Shown here: one piece after another, positions 8,342 through 18,973 of the stretch | How the letters are laid out: each line of letters begins with the position of its first letter | Numbering within the stretch: the first letter of the stretch is position 1 | Assembly (NCBI GenBank): GCA_015501075.1 | Contig: JADNYJ010000584.1 | Coordinates: 1-19,682, forward strand | DNA length: 19,682 nt | Reading direction: 5' to 3' | Source of the DNA: Gymnopilus junonius | Taxonomy: Eukaryota; Basidiomycota; Agaricomycetes; Agaricales; Galerinaceae | Made by a program: the position numbers and the translations under genes | Notes under the pieces: model-generated | Databases searched by the model: none | Told to the model about the DNA's origin: nothing | The model's input: the letters and a program-made list of their open reading frames with translations, nothing else

Positions 8342-9696
8342 ATGGCGCGCATCTTGCCGCGCTTGGTGGGCAGGCTTGAGAGACAGGGCAAGCAACAGAC
8401 GGTGTTTCCGTTCAGAGCCCCAGAGCGCAAGAGACAGTCGCTCTTCACTCCGCCCTGCCTCCGCCCTCTTTCCGTCCTGCAGACCATCCCCAGTCCATCC
8501 TCCTCTCCCACAACATCCCCGTCACCCACTATGTCCGACACAAGTCCCGTCCCCCCTCTCTCTCCCAGCCTCAGATATCTGCCTCTGTTCCCCCAGATCC
8601 TCCTCGCCAGATGACTCCAGCAGAGTTTGCCTGGTGGTCCAATCCATATCGTCCGTCGTTTTCTATTCCGTCCCATTCATCTTTTTTATTTTTCAAATTC
8701 AGTCAGGATGCTGTCTACTCCGCTAAGACTCTGTATAGTCACTCAACGCCATCTCCCATCTGGTAGCCTTTTTTTCTTCTCAAAGCAGCCGGTGCTGAAT
8801 AATTTTCTATAGACCTCCTCATCCGTCTGGTTGGCATGCAGGTTCCTCCTACCCGTCTACCTTCTGGGAAGAGATCAGTTGCCAAACTCGTCCCCGATGG
8901 CGTTCTGCATCCAAAATTTACTAACCGTAAAGTATCAGGAGGCAGCTATGTTCTCTGCTGGCGAAAGGCAGTCGAGCAACTCGAAAGAGGCGGTTACAAG
9001 CGTCTTTCGCCTGACCTCTCCTTGTACCCAAACTTGATGCATCATATCGCGCATCTCTTGCGTTTACGCGTTCTCCAAGAATTTCGCCTCCTTGCTGACA
9101 GCCTGTGGTTTGCCGTCAGGACCCATCAACGTTTAGGCATTCCAAATCCCATACTTCGCAGATTGACCCGCGAAGAATGGGGCTTGATGAGGACTACCGG
9201 TTCCCTTCCTTACCAAAATGCTGTCGCTGTCTTAATCGTGCCTCCAGTTAACAAGGATGTCACTACCAAGCGGAGACCTACCCCATCCTTTTCTTCATTG
9301 CCTCCCCAAGATGAGCATTGTCCACCAACTTTACCCCCGACTTCAACCTTGCTCGATTCTTCCGTAAAATCTCCCAATGACTTACCGGACGCCATATCTT
9401 CCCTTCAGATCCCACTTTATAACAGCGTCTCAGCATTTCCCAGTCGCTCCCAACGTGCAGCACTGCATTCGCTACTCTTGCGAATTCTGGATGCGGAACG
9501 CTACCTTAAATATCTACATTTGCAGAGGGGGGAATCATTCTCCGAAAAAACATCTTCATCATCCAAGAGCAGCCACGCGTTTATACTTTGTTCAGACATG
9601 GGATCAGCGAAACGGGGAGATCCTGCGGCGGTAGCACGTGCGCTCTGGAGGTTGAGAATGTACGATAGCGAGGGATGGAGTGGCTCTTTACTCTGA
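8342..9696 (+). CDS. Conserved-looking fungal protein of unknown function
   Basis: Model: exons 8342-8365 (uncertain), 8416-8650, 8703-8762, 8813-9696; introns of 50, 52 and 50 nt; 400 aa. The last three exons are well supported because all phases close in frame: exon B ends WWSNPY, exon C gives LRMLSTPLR and IVTQRHLPS, exon D opens DLLIRLVGMQVPP. The run WWSNPY..MLS.P.R..LP..L.IRL resembles fungal proteins annotated only as hypothetical; this is memory, not a search. The C terminus has ILCSDMGS and RALWRLRMYDSEGW. The start is the weak point: frame 1 is open from 8380 but has no ATG before 8611. I chose ATG 8342 because a 50-nt intron (8366-8415) joins it in frame; its short basic start (MARILPRL) could begin a mitochondrial presequence. 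ATG 8611 is a shorter alternative. It ends 74 bases before the convergent PRE3 stop. Confidence 0.7.
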
Positions 9697-9770
9697 TCTC
9701 ATAATTACCCTTCAGATCAAGCTAATGAATTATAAAACATTCCAAAGCATACAAATACATCATCACATTT

Positions 9771-10774
<1,004 letters not shown>

Positions 10775-10907
10775 GATAACTGATGAAGAGGTGAAGAAAG
10801 AGGGTTGAGATGGAAGGAGTGGTGAACGTGACCAGAGCTGACGCGTCTCCGAGTCGGTATATACACGCGTCCTTGTTTGGCCATCATCCTCACCTTTCCA
10901 TCGCTTC
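10775..10907. promoter_or_regulatory. Divergent promoter shared by PRE3 and RPN12
   Basis: Only 133 bases separate the two start codons. ACGCGTC occurs twice on the plus strand, at 10841-10847 and 10865-10871. A TATA-like GGTATATACAC lies at about 10856-10866, between and touching them. The yeast proteasome control element GGTGGCAAA (Rpn4 site) was looked for and not found on either strand. ACGCGT is the core of the MCB box bound by MBF in ascomycete yeasts; a similar role here is inference. Confidence 0.6.
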
Positions 10908-11968
10908 ATGGCCTCACTCAAGACGTATTACGAAGAACTAGGACGTGCGTTCCATTCAAAGCCAGCCGACCTCAAGAAATGTCAGGCAGTACTGCCCAAA
11001 CTCAAGGTCAGGCCTCAGCTCTCCACGCAGGAAACACCTTGAATTCATTCGATTTCTTTGTAGATCGGTCTGATTGAGGCTGGTCTGCTGCTTCCTCAAG
11101 GCGACGTGAAACCTCGGCGATCTCAGCGTTGCTCGTGCGTTCTTACCACTGTGCATAGATGGCATAGCGGTTCTGATTTATGGGACAGGTGATATCCTCG
11201 AAATCGGTGCATATGTTAGCATTCGAAGTAAAGACATCCCCTCCTTTGACCGATATTTCTCGCAACTTCAAACATTTTATATCGACTACAGGTACGCACA
11301 GTATGCAAGATACGTAACAGAAACCCCAAGCTAAGACCTCTTCAACAGCGAGTCTCTTCCTCCTTCCAAACGAGAATACCCCATCCGTGGCCTTCACCTC
11401 ATTCGCCTCCTGACCCAAAATCGCATCGCTGACTTTCACACAACGCTCGAGAGCTTAGATGCAGATGTCATCGCCGAAAACCCTTATATCAAACACCCTG
11501 TCAATTTGGAAAGATGGCTTATGGAAGGAAGTTATAGCAAAGTATGGGGCGCCAGGGAAGAAGCACCCTCAGAAGAATACAAATTCTTCGTGGACAGTCT
11601 GATGGGCACTATCAGGTGGGAGCATTTGTGCTGGGATCGGGTATGAAATTGAATGGTGTTTCTAGGAATGAAATTGCCAGCTGTGAGGAGACGGCATATG
11701 AAAGTCTTCCACTGAAAGACGCCGCAACTTTATTGTTCTTCTCAAATCAATCAGAAGTTGTGACGTTTGCTCAACAGGTTTGTCTATATCATGAATTCTC
11801 TCTGAAAGGTGCTGACCGTCTTATTCCTTGCAGCGCGGCTGGCAAGTAGACCTCACAGCTGGCACCATCACGTTCAAGCTCAAAGATGAAGAGAAGATGG
11901 AAATCCCCAAACAGCGCCTCATTGCCGCATCACTAGCTTATGCTCGGGAATTAGAACAGATTGTGTAA
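10908..11968 (+). CDS. RPN12: 26S proteasome regulatory subunit RPN12 (19S lid)
   Basis: Match to RPN12 / PSMD8, a lid component with a PCI-like C-terminal fold. Exons: 10908-11006, 11064-11134, 11189-11291, 11349-11615, 11666-11777, 11834-11968; introns 57, 54, 57, 50 and 56 nt. Intended length 261 aa. Markers: [72 protein letters not shown]-terminal ARELEQIV. Exon 2 has a frame problem: after GDVKP the expected R-D-L-S-V-A-R is one frame over (one extra base near 11115-11118, CGGCGAT). All other exon phases agree with one surplus base. A weak alternative donor at 11128 (GTTGCT) would restore frame and replace D-L-S-V-A-R by R-S-Q-R. RPN12 is essential in yeast, so sequencing error or the alternative donor is likelier than a null gene. 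It converges on PRE10 with 120 bp between stops. Confidence 0.9.
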
Positions 11969-12088
11969 TATTGTGCAGTTGGAATTCAATTTTGCAATCT
12001 CTTTTGGATATGCGTTTGCCAGCGGCCTGTTGAGGTCCAGACATTAGAGTCAGAACAGGAAATGAATATATTGCGTGCAAGATTGTGT

Positions 12089-13144
12089 CTATTCAAATGT
12101 CTCCAAAGCGGCCTTTGCTTTCGCTTCGGCCTCGTCAGCTAAGCCTTTTGGTACATGAACATGAAGGTAGTTGCTTTCTGGACCGATCCAGGACATTTCG
12201 AGCTCGAATTCCTTCTCCTTGGCATCATCATGCACCAGGTAGATACTGAAATAAATTGATTAGGGAAAGAAATCGGTCAAAAAGGGTGTACATGCATTCT
12301 AGCAGCTTCAATGACTGCTTCCCGTACAGAGAGTTCCGATAATTTGAGCTTCTCCAGCTCTGTCTTAGCTAATTGCCGGCCCTTTCCTACTGCAGCTCCA
12401 TTGTACCCCTTTTAACCATCAGAACCAGCAGAACTAGAGAATAAATCAATAGAGCTCACAAAAAAGACTCCACTCGGTTCAACGACGAAAAGACCGGGTC
12501 CATCCTCATCCACAGTACCTAATATTGTGCTGATCCCAAAGGGACGAACGGAAGAATATAAAGTGTAGGCCTGCACATAGAGTCCTAAACGATCTGCAAC
12601 AGCCTGCATCCTTATTCAGATGGGTTGATGATGTTTGAATGGAGGATACTGACTTTCAGTGGTGGAGGTGAATTATAAGTCTCGCGATAGTTTGCTGCCT
12701 CATCTCGCGCTCGGTTCGAAAGGTGCCGGCCATCAGCCAACAGACCTGCAGTGGCCTGTAGGCTAGTCACTAAAGTAGCTCACAAGACCAGAGATCAAGT
12801 TAATTACCAAGCCAATATGACGATCTACCGTCTGAATTCTCCGATTTGCTTCTGGTACTAGTAACTTTGAATGCACGAGTTTCTCCACAGCCAGCACAAC
12901 GCCGTCTTTGACTTTAAGTCCAATGGCCGTCCTTTCAAGGGAGTTGTTTAGACTCTCTGGATAGCCAAGGGTAACAGCAGTACACACCCCGAGTTCTCGA
13001 CGGCCTTATTGGCGTATTCTACCTAATATTATCGTTAGCTCGATGGGCAAGAAGAAAACGTTTGCAAATAAATACCTGAAAGATTCGTCCATCTGGAGAG
13101 TATGTGCTTGCTGAAAGATCGTAGCCTGTTCCAATGGAGGTCAT
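12089..13144 (-). CDS. PRE10: 20S proteasome subunit alpha7
   Basis: Match to yeast PRE10 / human PSMA3, a non-catalytic outer-ring subunit. Exons (minus): 13144-13076, 13022-12988, 12931-12808, 12755-12654, 12603-12460, 12408-12296, 12245-12089; introns 53, 56, 52, 50, 51 and 50 nt; 247 aa, all phases closing. The alpha-subunit N-terminal signature [13 protein letters not shown] is followed by [18 protein letters not shown]. Other markers are [22 protein letters not shown] then [38 protein letters not shown] and FELEMSWIG. Intron 6 (12295-12246) begins GC, not GT: only AT|GCATGT..CAG|T gives A-A-R-I-I-Y-L-V-H, and the sole nearby GT donor breaks frame. The tail ([13 protein letters not shown]) is shorter and less acidic than in yeast. 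The gene appears intact and diverges from NUP82 over 145 bp. Confidence 0.95.
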
Positions 13145-13289
13145 GATTGAAGTAAGTACTGAGGGGGACGCGCAAGCAACAGCCTGAGCCTGATCAGAAC
13201 GCGTCAGTCCTGCGTGGGAAAAATAAGACGCGTCACGCACACGGTAGAATTAGCCGCATTCGCTCCTGTTCAGTTCAACCGGCACAACG
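13145..13289. promoter_or_regulatory. Divergent promoter shared by PRE10 and NUP82
   Basis: 145 bases lie between the two start codons. ACGCGTC occurs twice on the plus strand, at 13199-13205 and 13228-13234, both followed by A. These are the same seven bases found twice in the PRE3/RPN12 promoter. A partial GACGCGCA lies at about 13168-13175. No TATA box or GGTGGCAAA element was seen. Confidence 0.6.
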
Positions 13290-16257
13290 ATGTCAGTGTC
13301 CGACACAGAGGACGAATGGACGAATTTACTGCACGACCACCCTATATTCTCCGTGCCAAAGTCGCACGAAAGCATCCTCTCGAAGGACAGAAACATTCTG
13401 GAATTGTCAACGAACACTGTCTCAAACTTCACGAATTTGGAACCTGAAGATGATAGTCTTGCCCCCTCAGGCCGACGTCAGATTATGATATTAAAGGATG
13501 CAGACATAATAGTCGCGGCGGGAACAGAAATTCGAATGTCATCGATTGGGGACCTCAAATTGAGTCGTACTGTACGCAAGTCCTACAAGGTAAGTCGGAC
13601 ATGTATACCAGGATGCTCTAGCTAAAAGCAGTATTTTAAGACGCTTCACACTCCGAATATCCAGTTTGAGATACACCAGATTTCTTTGAATCCTAGTGGA
13701 AATCTTCTGGCGGTTGCTGGTGCATACCAAGTGGCCGTAATTGTGCTCCCTCGCTCAGGTTATGGGAGACTTATTTCTGATTCAATTGATTGCAGGTACG
13801 TAAATTCAGATGCAACCTTTTCCCCCTTCTTAATCCCTTTGAACAGGGCAGCCCATGTTGGTCAATTCTATCATGCTGCGAACAACTCCGCTCCCATCGC
13901 CAAGATTGACTGGCACCCATGGGGGGAAGAAGGTTCAACGCTGCTAGTCATGACTGTAGATGGAAAGTTGAGGTACGTGTATACATGCAATGAAATTGTG
14001 TAGCATGGTCACAACTTTGTTTAGAGAATATCATACGTCGATTGATACGGAGGAGCCTCAACAAATCTTAACCTTCGTTCCTGAAAGGAAGGCGAAATCT
14101 TTTATTGCGGAAGATAGCTCGGAAAGAGAAGTCGCCTCATTCACCATCGGGAAAGGCAATGCAGATTGGGGACCCCTTACAGTATATGCCGTCATGAAAT
14201 CCGGTGATATTTTCTCCATTTGTCCTTATATCCCACAGAATGCGTACGTTCTCCCGTTACACTTCATTCATGTACTCATCATCATCCACAGCTCTATCCC
14301 GCCATCCTATGTTTACTCTTTGGAATGTTTTATTTCAGCGAAACAAGAGTTCCTTGCCCAAGAAACATCACCTAACTCAAAGTTGCTCTCGGCAATATAT
14401 GATTATCAGCACAAATATGTAACCGCTTTAATCAAGCAATTTCCCCCCGGAACTGTATTTCCTAGCACATCACAGTCTATTCCAATGCACCCTCCGACCA
14501 CAATCAAAGCACCACCTCTGAGGCAAGGTCCATTCCTTCTACAACCATCTCCAAGGTTGCTCGAAGGCAGCGAAGGCGGAGACGCGACAGATATTACATA
14601 TCTTTCCTTCGGTACAGATGATTCGGCAGATGATACAAAAGATCCTGAACACTTGGGAGTTGTCCTCGTTGCATATCAAGACGGAAAGGTTGACTTATTT
14701 CTTGATGTGGAGAAAGTAGAAGCTAGATGGAATATTAAGAACGAGGATGTAGGCATTTTTCTCTAAAGATTTTCTTCCCATTTCATTCTGTTTTTTCCAG
14801 GCTTCCAGTCATGATCTACCGGTGCTCGCTACTTACGAGACTATTGACCTTGGGGTTGTTGAGATGCTCGCTCAAGTTATTGTACATGGAAAATCAGGAG
14901 CGTTGTTAGATCTGATTCCCGGTAGTCACCCCGTATTTCTTCCCGACCCTCTGCACGATGACATGGTCTATGTTTACCATGCTTTTGGGGTTCATGCCCT
15001 AGACATATCGCCTGTTCTTCAGCATCTGACAGCGTCTCTGCGAGAGGAAAATGAAGATGAATCGCTATTGAAAGAAAACCTTGAGGAGGACGCTACGACC
15101 AGTGTAATGCCCATCTTGAACTCCTTTTCAGCAGGCAGAAGGTTCGTTATTGAAATAAATCTGTCAATCACTACTCATCAATGAATTTCTTCACAGATGT
15201 TCAAACCCCGTAGTTGCCGTTGCTATACCCAACAACGTTTATCTGACATACAGCATCTTCATTCTCACTTCCGTGATGCGAATGATCTCTTTCCCTCTGC
15301 ATATACGGTCGCAACCATCAGATACAAAGAAACCTCCAGTCGTTGACGCAGGACCCGATGCCACGAATAAGAGCAAATGCTTACACCTTTGGAAGGACCC
15401 TTAAATATGTATCGTCATTGGGGAAAAGAGCCTTACAATCCTCCTATAGTAACCACGAGATTCCCAGGGCTGCTTAACGACCCAAAATCATCACTGTCAA
15501 GCAGTTCGAAGCAATTTATGTTAACACCTGAGACTCTGCGATTCATTGGAAAAGCCGTTGGTGACATTGGGTCTCAGATTCAAGAAATCCACGTCGCATA
15601 TCAAGTTGCGATAGCACGACTAGCCGCACAAAGCAAGAGCTCGGGCACCAGTTGGCCAAATGTAAAGATATGCAAAGTCGCATTGAAAAAACTCAAGGGG
15701 CCAGACCGGACAAGCCAGTGAAGGCAGACTGGCCAACATTCAAGAAGAACAGAAAACACTGTTAGCAAGGTTTGATCGATTGCTCCAGGCCTTGATGAAA
15801 GAGGCTTCGCCTGAGCTAAGCGAGTACGAAACCAAATGGTTTGGAGAATTGAAGCGCATGAAGCAAGAAGTACTCGGAGTTGGAAAATATGACGAAGGAT
15901 CATTGTCAGCCCGAATAAAACTGGTAATATGCGATCGTCGTCTTGCATTTTCAGAGCTGACTCCCCCTTTGCCCAGGTTGAAAAGGAGTACTCTCGTATT
16001 TTGCCGTCTCTGCGAAGTTTGGCAGAAAAGGAAGGTCAGATGGGAAAGAAGACTGCAGAAAGTAACCAAAGTCTAGGTTTCTCTCAAGCGTTCGAATATG
16101 GACAACGGTCAAATTTGGAGTAAGCTTTGTTCACCTCGTTACCCACATTAATCTGACACCATTTGGCAGTCGCACTCGAATACGGGACGTGGAGAAAGAA
16201 ATAACAAAACTGGCTGCCCGACTTGATCTTTCTTTAGGACAACCGCCGATGCCCTAA
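13290..16257 (+). CDS. NUP82: Nucleoporin of the NUP82/NUP88 family
   Basis: A nuclear-pore subunit of the cytoplasmic-side mRNA-export platform: N-terminal beta-propeller, C-terminal coiled coil. Exons: 13290-13589, 13641-13795, 13847-13972, 14025-14243, 14292-14748, 14801-15141, 15197-15923, 15977-16119, 16170-16257; introns 51, 51, 52, 48, 52, 55, 53 and 50 nt. Intended length about 852 aa, somewhat longer than yeast or human relatives. Propeller markers: NPSGNLLAVAG, VGQFYHAANN, IDWHPWG, VMTVDGKLREYH, VYAVMKSGDIFSICPY. After 15400 the helical part has SQIQEIHVAYQ, EEQKTLLARFDRLLQ and DVEKEITKLAARL. Exon 7 is broken: the frame steps back one base at each of three A runs (15375-15377, 15630-15632, 15686-15691), with stops in the raw frame at 15402 and beyond. 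The three steps sum to one codon, so the exon ends stay in phase. This suggests missed bases in A runs, or a truncated protein. The family call rests on motif memory. Confidence 0.85.
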
Positions 16258-16661
16258 GGATGCCATGACTGGCTCTAACCCTTGCAATGATCTGTATTAT
16301 ATCCTTCTTCCCAGTTCCTCTTAATTATTTGCGTCCCCCTGCAGTAAAAGAACATTATACGTTGCAAAGCACGAGACCTTCGTATTTTCTTTCTGCGTCC
16401 TCGCCTCCCTCCGTAAATTGGTTCCAACTTCTATGCTCCATTTTTACGTGTAAACTACGTGTGACCTCTGGTATTCCATATTCAGAATTACTTGGAGACC
16501 AATGCTACAAAGGTTTCAAAGGCCAAAAAGCAGGTCATTAAGTAGTAAAGAGACGCATTATATGAGCAATATATATTGATGGAGTTACATTGGTAACTTC
16601 ATATAAAAAGTAATAAATCGGCCCTTGCAGGTCAAACAGCAGTTCACAAGGACGATCCAGT
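16258..16661. other. Convergent intergenic region, no gene seen
   Basis: 404 bases between the NUP82 stop and the P450 stop. An ORF at 16287-16541 on the plus strand has no recognisable motif or splice support. The region is AT-rich near 16540-16620 and probably holds the two 3' UTRs. Confidence 0.6.
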
Positions 16662-18551
16662 TCAGATGCACTCTGTCCCCACTATATGCAACGGTTTTCC
16701 CTCGTATACAGGTACGAAAAAATCCTTGAAGGAACGAAAATCGTCAATGCTGTAGTGAAGATGTGAGATATAAGGGAGACGTCACGGAAAAGGTGTGTAC
16801 TTCGTGTTGATAACCTTTAGGTCCAACTTCCTGAATAGATGGCCGAAGAAAAGATAAAGCTCTGCCCATGCCATGCTTTGGAGATTTTAGATTTAAAGAA
16901 CTCAGACTGCTGCAGAACGTACTGTACCTGTATCCCAAACACATCCGCGGTCCAGTGGAGAAAGAGACAAGATAACGATTCAAAATGTGAGAAGAGGGCT
17001 CAAGCCATCGCTCCGGGACGAAGTCTGTGGGGTTTGGGAATATGGTCGAATTTAAATGAACGTAAGTAATGCCTGTGCTAACAATAGTCTACAAAACTTG
17101 TTAGCAAGAGCTATTGTTTGAGGTCAAGCGTCGATAAATACATTGGGAGGAACATTGTGTTCGATGATTTTTGCACCTGATGGACCCACGACGCGAGGCA
17201 GTGGAGTAACAAAGCCATGGGATAGACGAAGGGCCTCCTTGATGACAGCTGTCTTATGACACAGGCGTTGGTATGACCGCGTTATCGAGAAATGAGGCCC
17301 GACTCACAAGATACGGGAGATTCTGTAATGCGGCCAAATCGATGGGCTGATCCTTGTCTGGCCAATTAGATCGAAGTTCTTTACTGAGCCTGGCATAGAC
17401 AGCGTCATTGTTAATGATGTGGAAAGTCCCAACTGTGCAGGTATTTCCAACCGTATCGCTTCCAGCTTGGAGGATAGACAAGGCTTCATCGACTATACAC
17501 TGCATAGATGGAAATATTTCGCCTCCATTTGAAAGAGAGTCGAAAAGGTAATGACAAATAGTAAAGTCCTTCGACAGGGGATATGACTCTACCTCGTGCC
17601 GAGTACGATCCAGCCAAGAAAGAAGGAATTGTCTGATGGATAGGGCGGCTTGAAACTGTTCTCGCAATTTACCTCCCATCCAACTAGGAAGGGCATAAAG
17701 GATTGGGATTAACCACGGGAAAGACTTGGTGATCCATAACAGAGGTAATGCCTTTTGTATGTTCAAGAGCAGAGGTTCAGAAAATGTAGGGTGCTCTAGA
17801 GCATCCAGACAATGTCCGAACATATATGTGGTGATGATGTCCAATGTAGCACTGCGAAAGGCAAGGAAAATGTTTGTGGGTTCATGTGCGCTTGCCAGCC
17901 TGGTAATAAGTCGCTGAATCTGAGGTGCAACCGTTAGCGATAGCTTCGGGTCTTGTGGAATAAAGGTCTTGCCTTCTGTTGAATCATGGGCTCCAAGTTG
18001 ATAACGGCGCGCCGAGAAAGGAATATGTGCATAAATGCACGACGTGCTTTGGAAGCATAAGGATCAATGGCGCCGAAGGCTGAACCGCCTGCACCAAAAC
18101 AGCTATAAAACTTTGGATCTTTCGTCAGGTGGAGCCCGACAGAGTAGATGTCAAAATATGCTCGATAATCAGCGAAATGAAGCTAATGAATTAGGATCGG
18201 ATCAGGTTGGGTATCAAAATAGAAAGAAACGGGAGGAACTAGCTTCATTGGGGCCGACACGAACTACTGGTCCTGGGATGTAAAGTTAGGATAGACGACG
18301 AAGGAAGAAATGACGAAGTACCATATACGGCATGCATATAGTCGATCTGATCTAACAGTGCCCCATCCTTGACAACTTCGTAGTAGGTTTTGTAATAGGA
18401 AGAGATGGCGGCTAGACGAGGACCAGGAAAAGATGACAAAGGGTGAAAAAAAGAGCCTACGAATAATTCGCAAGGCGAGGACGACCAAAGAGAGGACGAT
18501 CACAACGTCGACACGGCAAAGCCGAATAGGTATTTCCCGCAGGATATTCAT
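16662..18551 (-). CDS. Cytochrome P450 monooxygenase, membrane-anchored
   Basis: Haem-thiolate monooxygenase, probably ER-bound; substrate unknown. Exons (minus): 18551-18322, 18272-18244, 18182-17973, 17919-17308, 17252-17142, 17088-16928, 16875-16801, 16749-16662; introns 49, 61, 53, 55, 53, 52 and 51 nt; 504 aa intended, a normal P450 length. Residues 14-30 (VDVVIVLSLVVLALRII) form the membrane anchor, followed by the Pro-rich hinge HPLSSFPGPR. The I-helix is AGSDT (308-312), ExxR is E366-A-L-R369, then VPERW (421-425) and the haem loop FSTGPRMCLG with Cys447 as ligand. The end is FKDFFVPVYEGKPLH. Introns 2 and 3 start with GC (GAA|GCTAGT, AAG|GCAAGA), the only choices that keep the protein in frame. 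Exon 1 has one T too many in a T7 run (18446-18452): R-R-L-F-F runs into H-P-L-S-S-F-P-G-P-R only with T6. This is either an assembly error or a disabling mutation. Confidence 0.9.
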
Positions 18552-18628
18552 AACTAGCTGTTGAAAAGGAAAGCGGGCACACAGATACCGGTCGTTGTCG
18601 TTTATATGCTTCCGGACAATGCAGAGCT

Positions 18629-18973
18629 TCAGACACCTTGACCTGGCACGTTTTGAAAAATTCCAGCCATCATCGCGGCCACATCACACTTCTTCGCGAT
18701 TTGAGTAATTACATCGGTATCAGGAGCACCTAACCCAGTATACGTATGTTGACAGATGCAGATCCAAGGCCGGTCATACAGACTACCAAAAATGGATTCG
18801 TTTTTATCAGTGATAGAGTAAGTTGCAAAAAGGCTTGTAATCTTAAACGCACTGGTTTCGATGACACGCGGCGGCGGCGTTTCAAAGTGGGGCCATGGCG
18901 CCTTGAATGACAGGCCTATCCGCGGAATATTATGTCCAATACACGCTGATTGAAGTGAGGGAACGCCGGGGGG
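18629..18973 (-). other. Coding-like open stretch, possible last exon, unrecognised
   Basis: On the minus strand this frame is open for 114 codons from just after a stop at 18976-18974 to TGA at 18631-18629, yet has no ATG until near its end. That pattern fits an internal or terminal exon. The translation looks like ordinary protein (for example SFKAPWPHFETPPPRV, RPWICICQHTYTGLGAP, IAKKCDVAAMMAG). A CAG acceptor candidate lies at about 18948. I do not recognise the family. Upstream open pieces at about 19150-19000 could be earlier exons but could not be joined convincingly. It would end 78 bases upstream of the P450 start, on the same strand. It may be a neighbouring gene or a relic. Confidence 0.35.

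Noticed and set aside
8307..8726. Plus-strand ORF of 139 codons across the unknown fungal gene's 5' part
   Set aside because: A different frame (8416-8650) joins by splicing to the well-formed downstream exons; this one does not.
10775..10907. Yeast-type proteasome element GGTGGCAAA
   Set aside because: Searched by eye on both strands and not present; only partial GGTG matches.
15406..15426. A possible compensating pair of indels in NUP82 (N-M-Y-R-H-W versus K-Y-V-S-S-L)
   Set aside because: Both frames are plausible in a poorly conserved linker, and the reading frame is open without invoking changes.
16287..16541. Plus-strand ORF between NUP82 and P450
   Set aside because: No motif, no partner exons; it lies where two 3' UTRs meet.
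16750..16785. A 36-nt intron near the P450 C terminus (GTGACG..ACAG)
   Set aside because: Shorter than every other intron here; donor GTACAC at 16800 gives a 51-nt intron and a better C-terminal frame.
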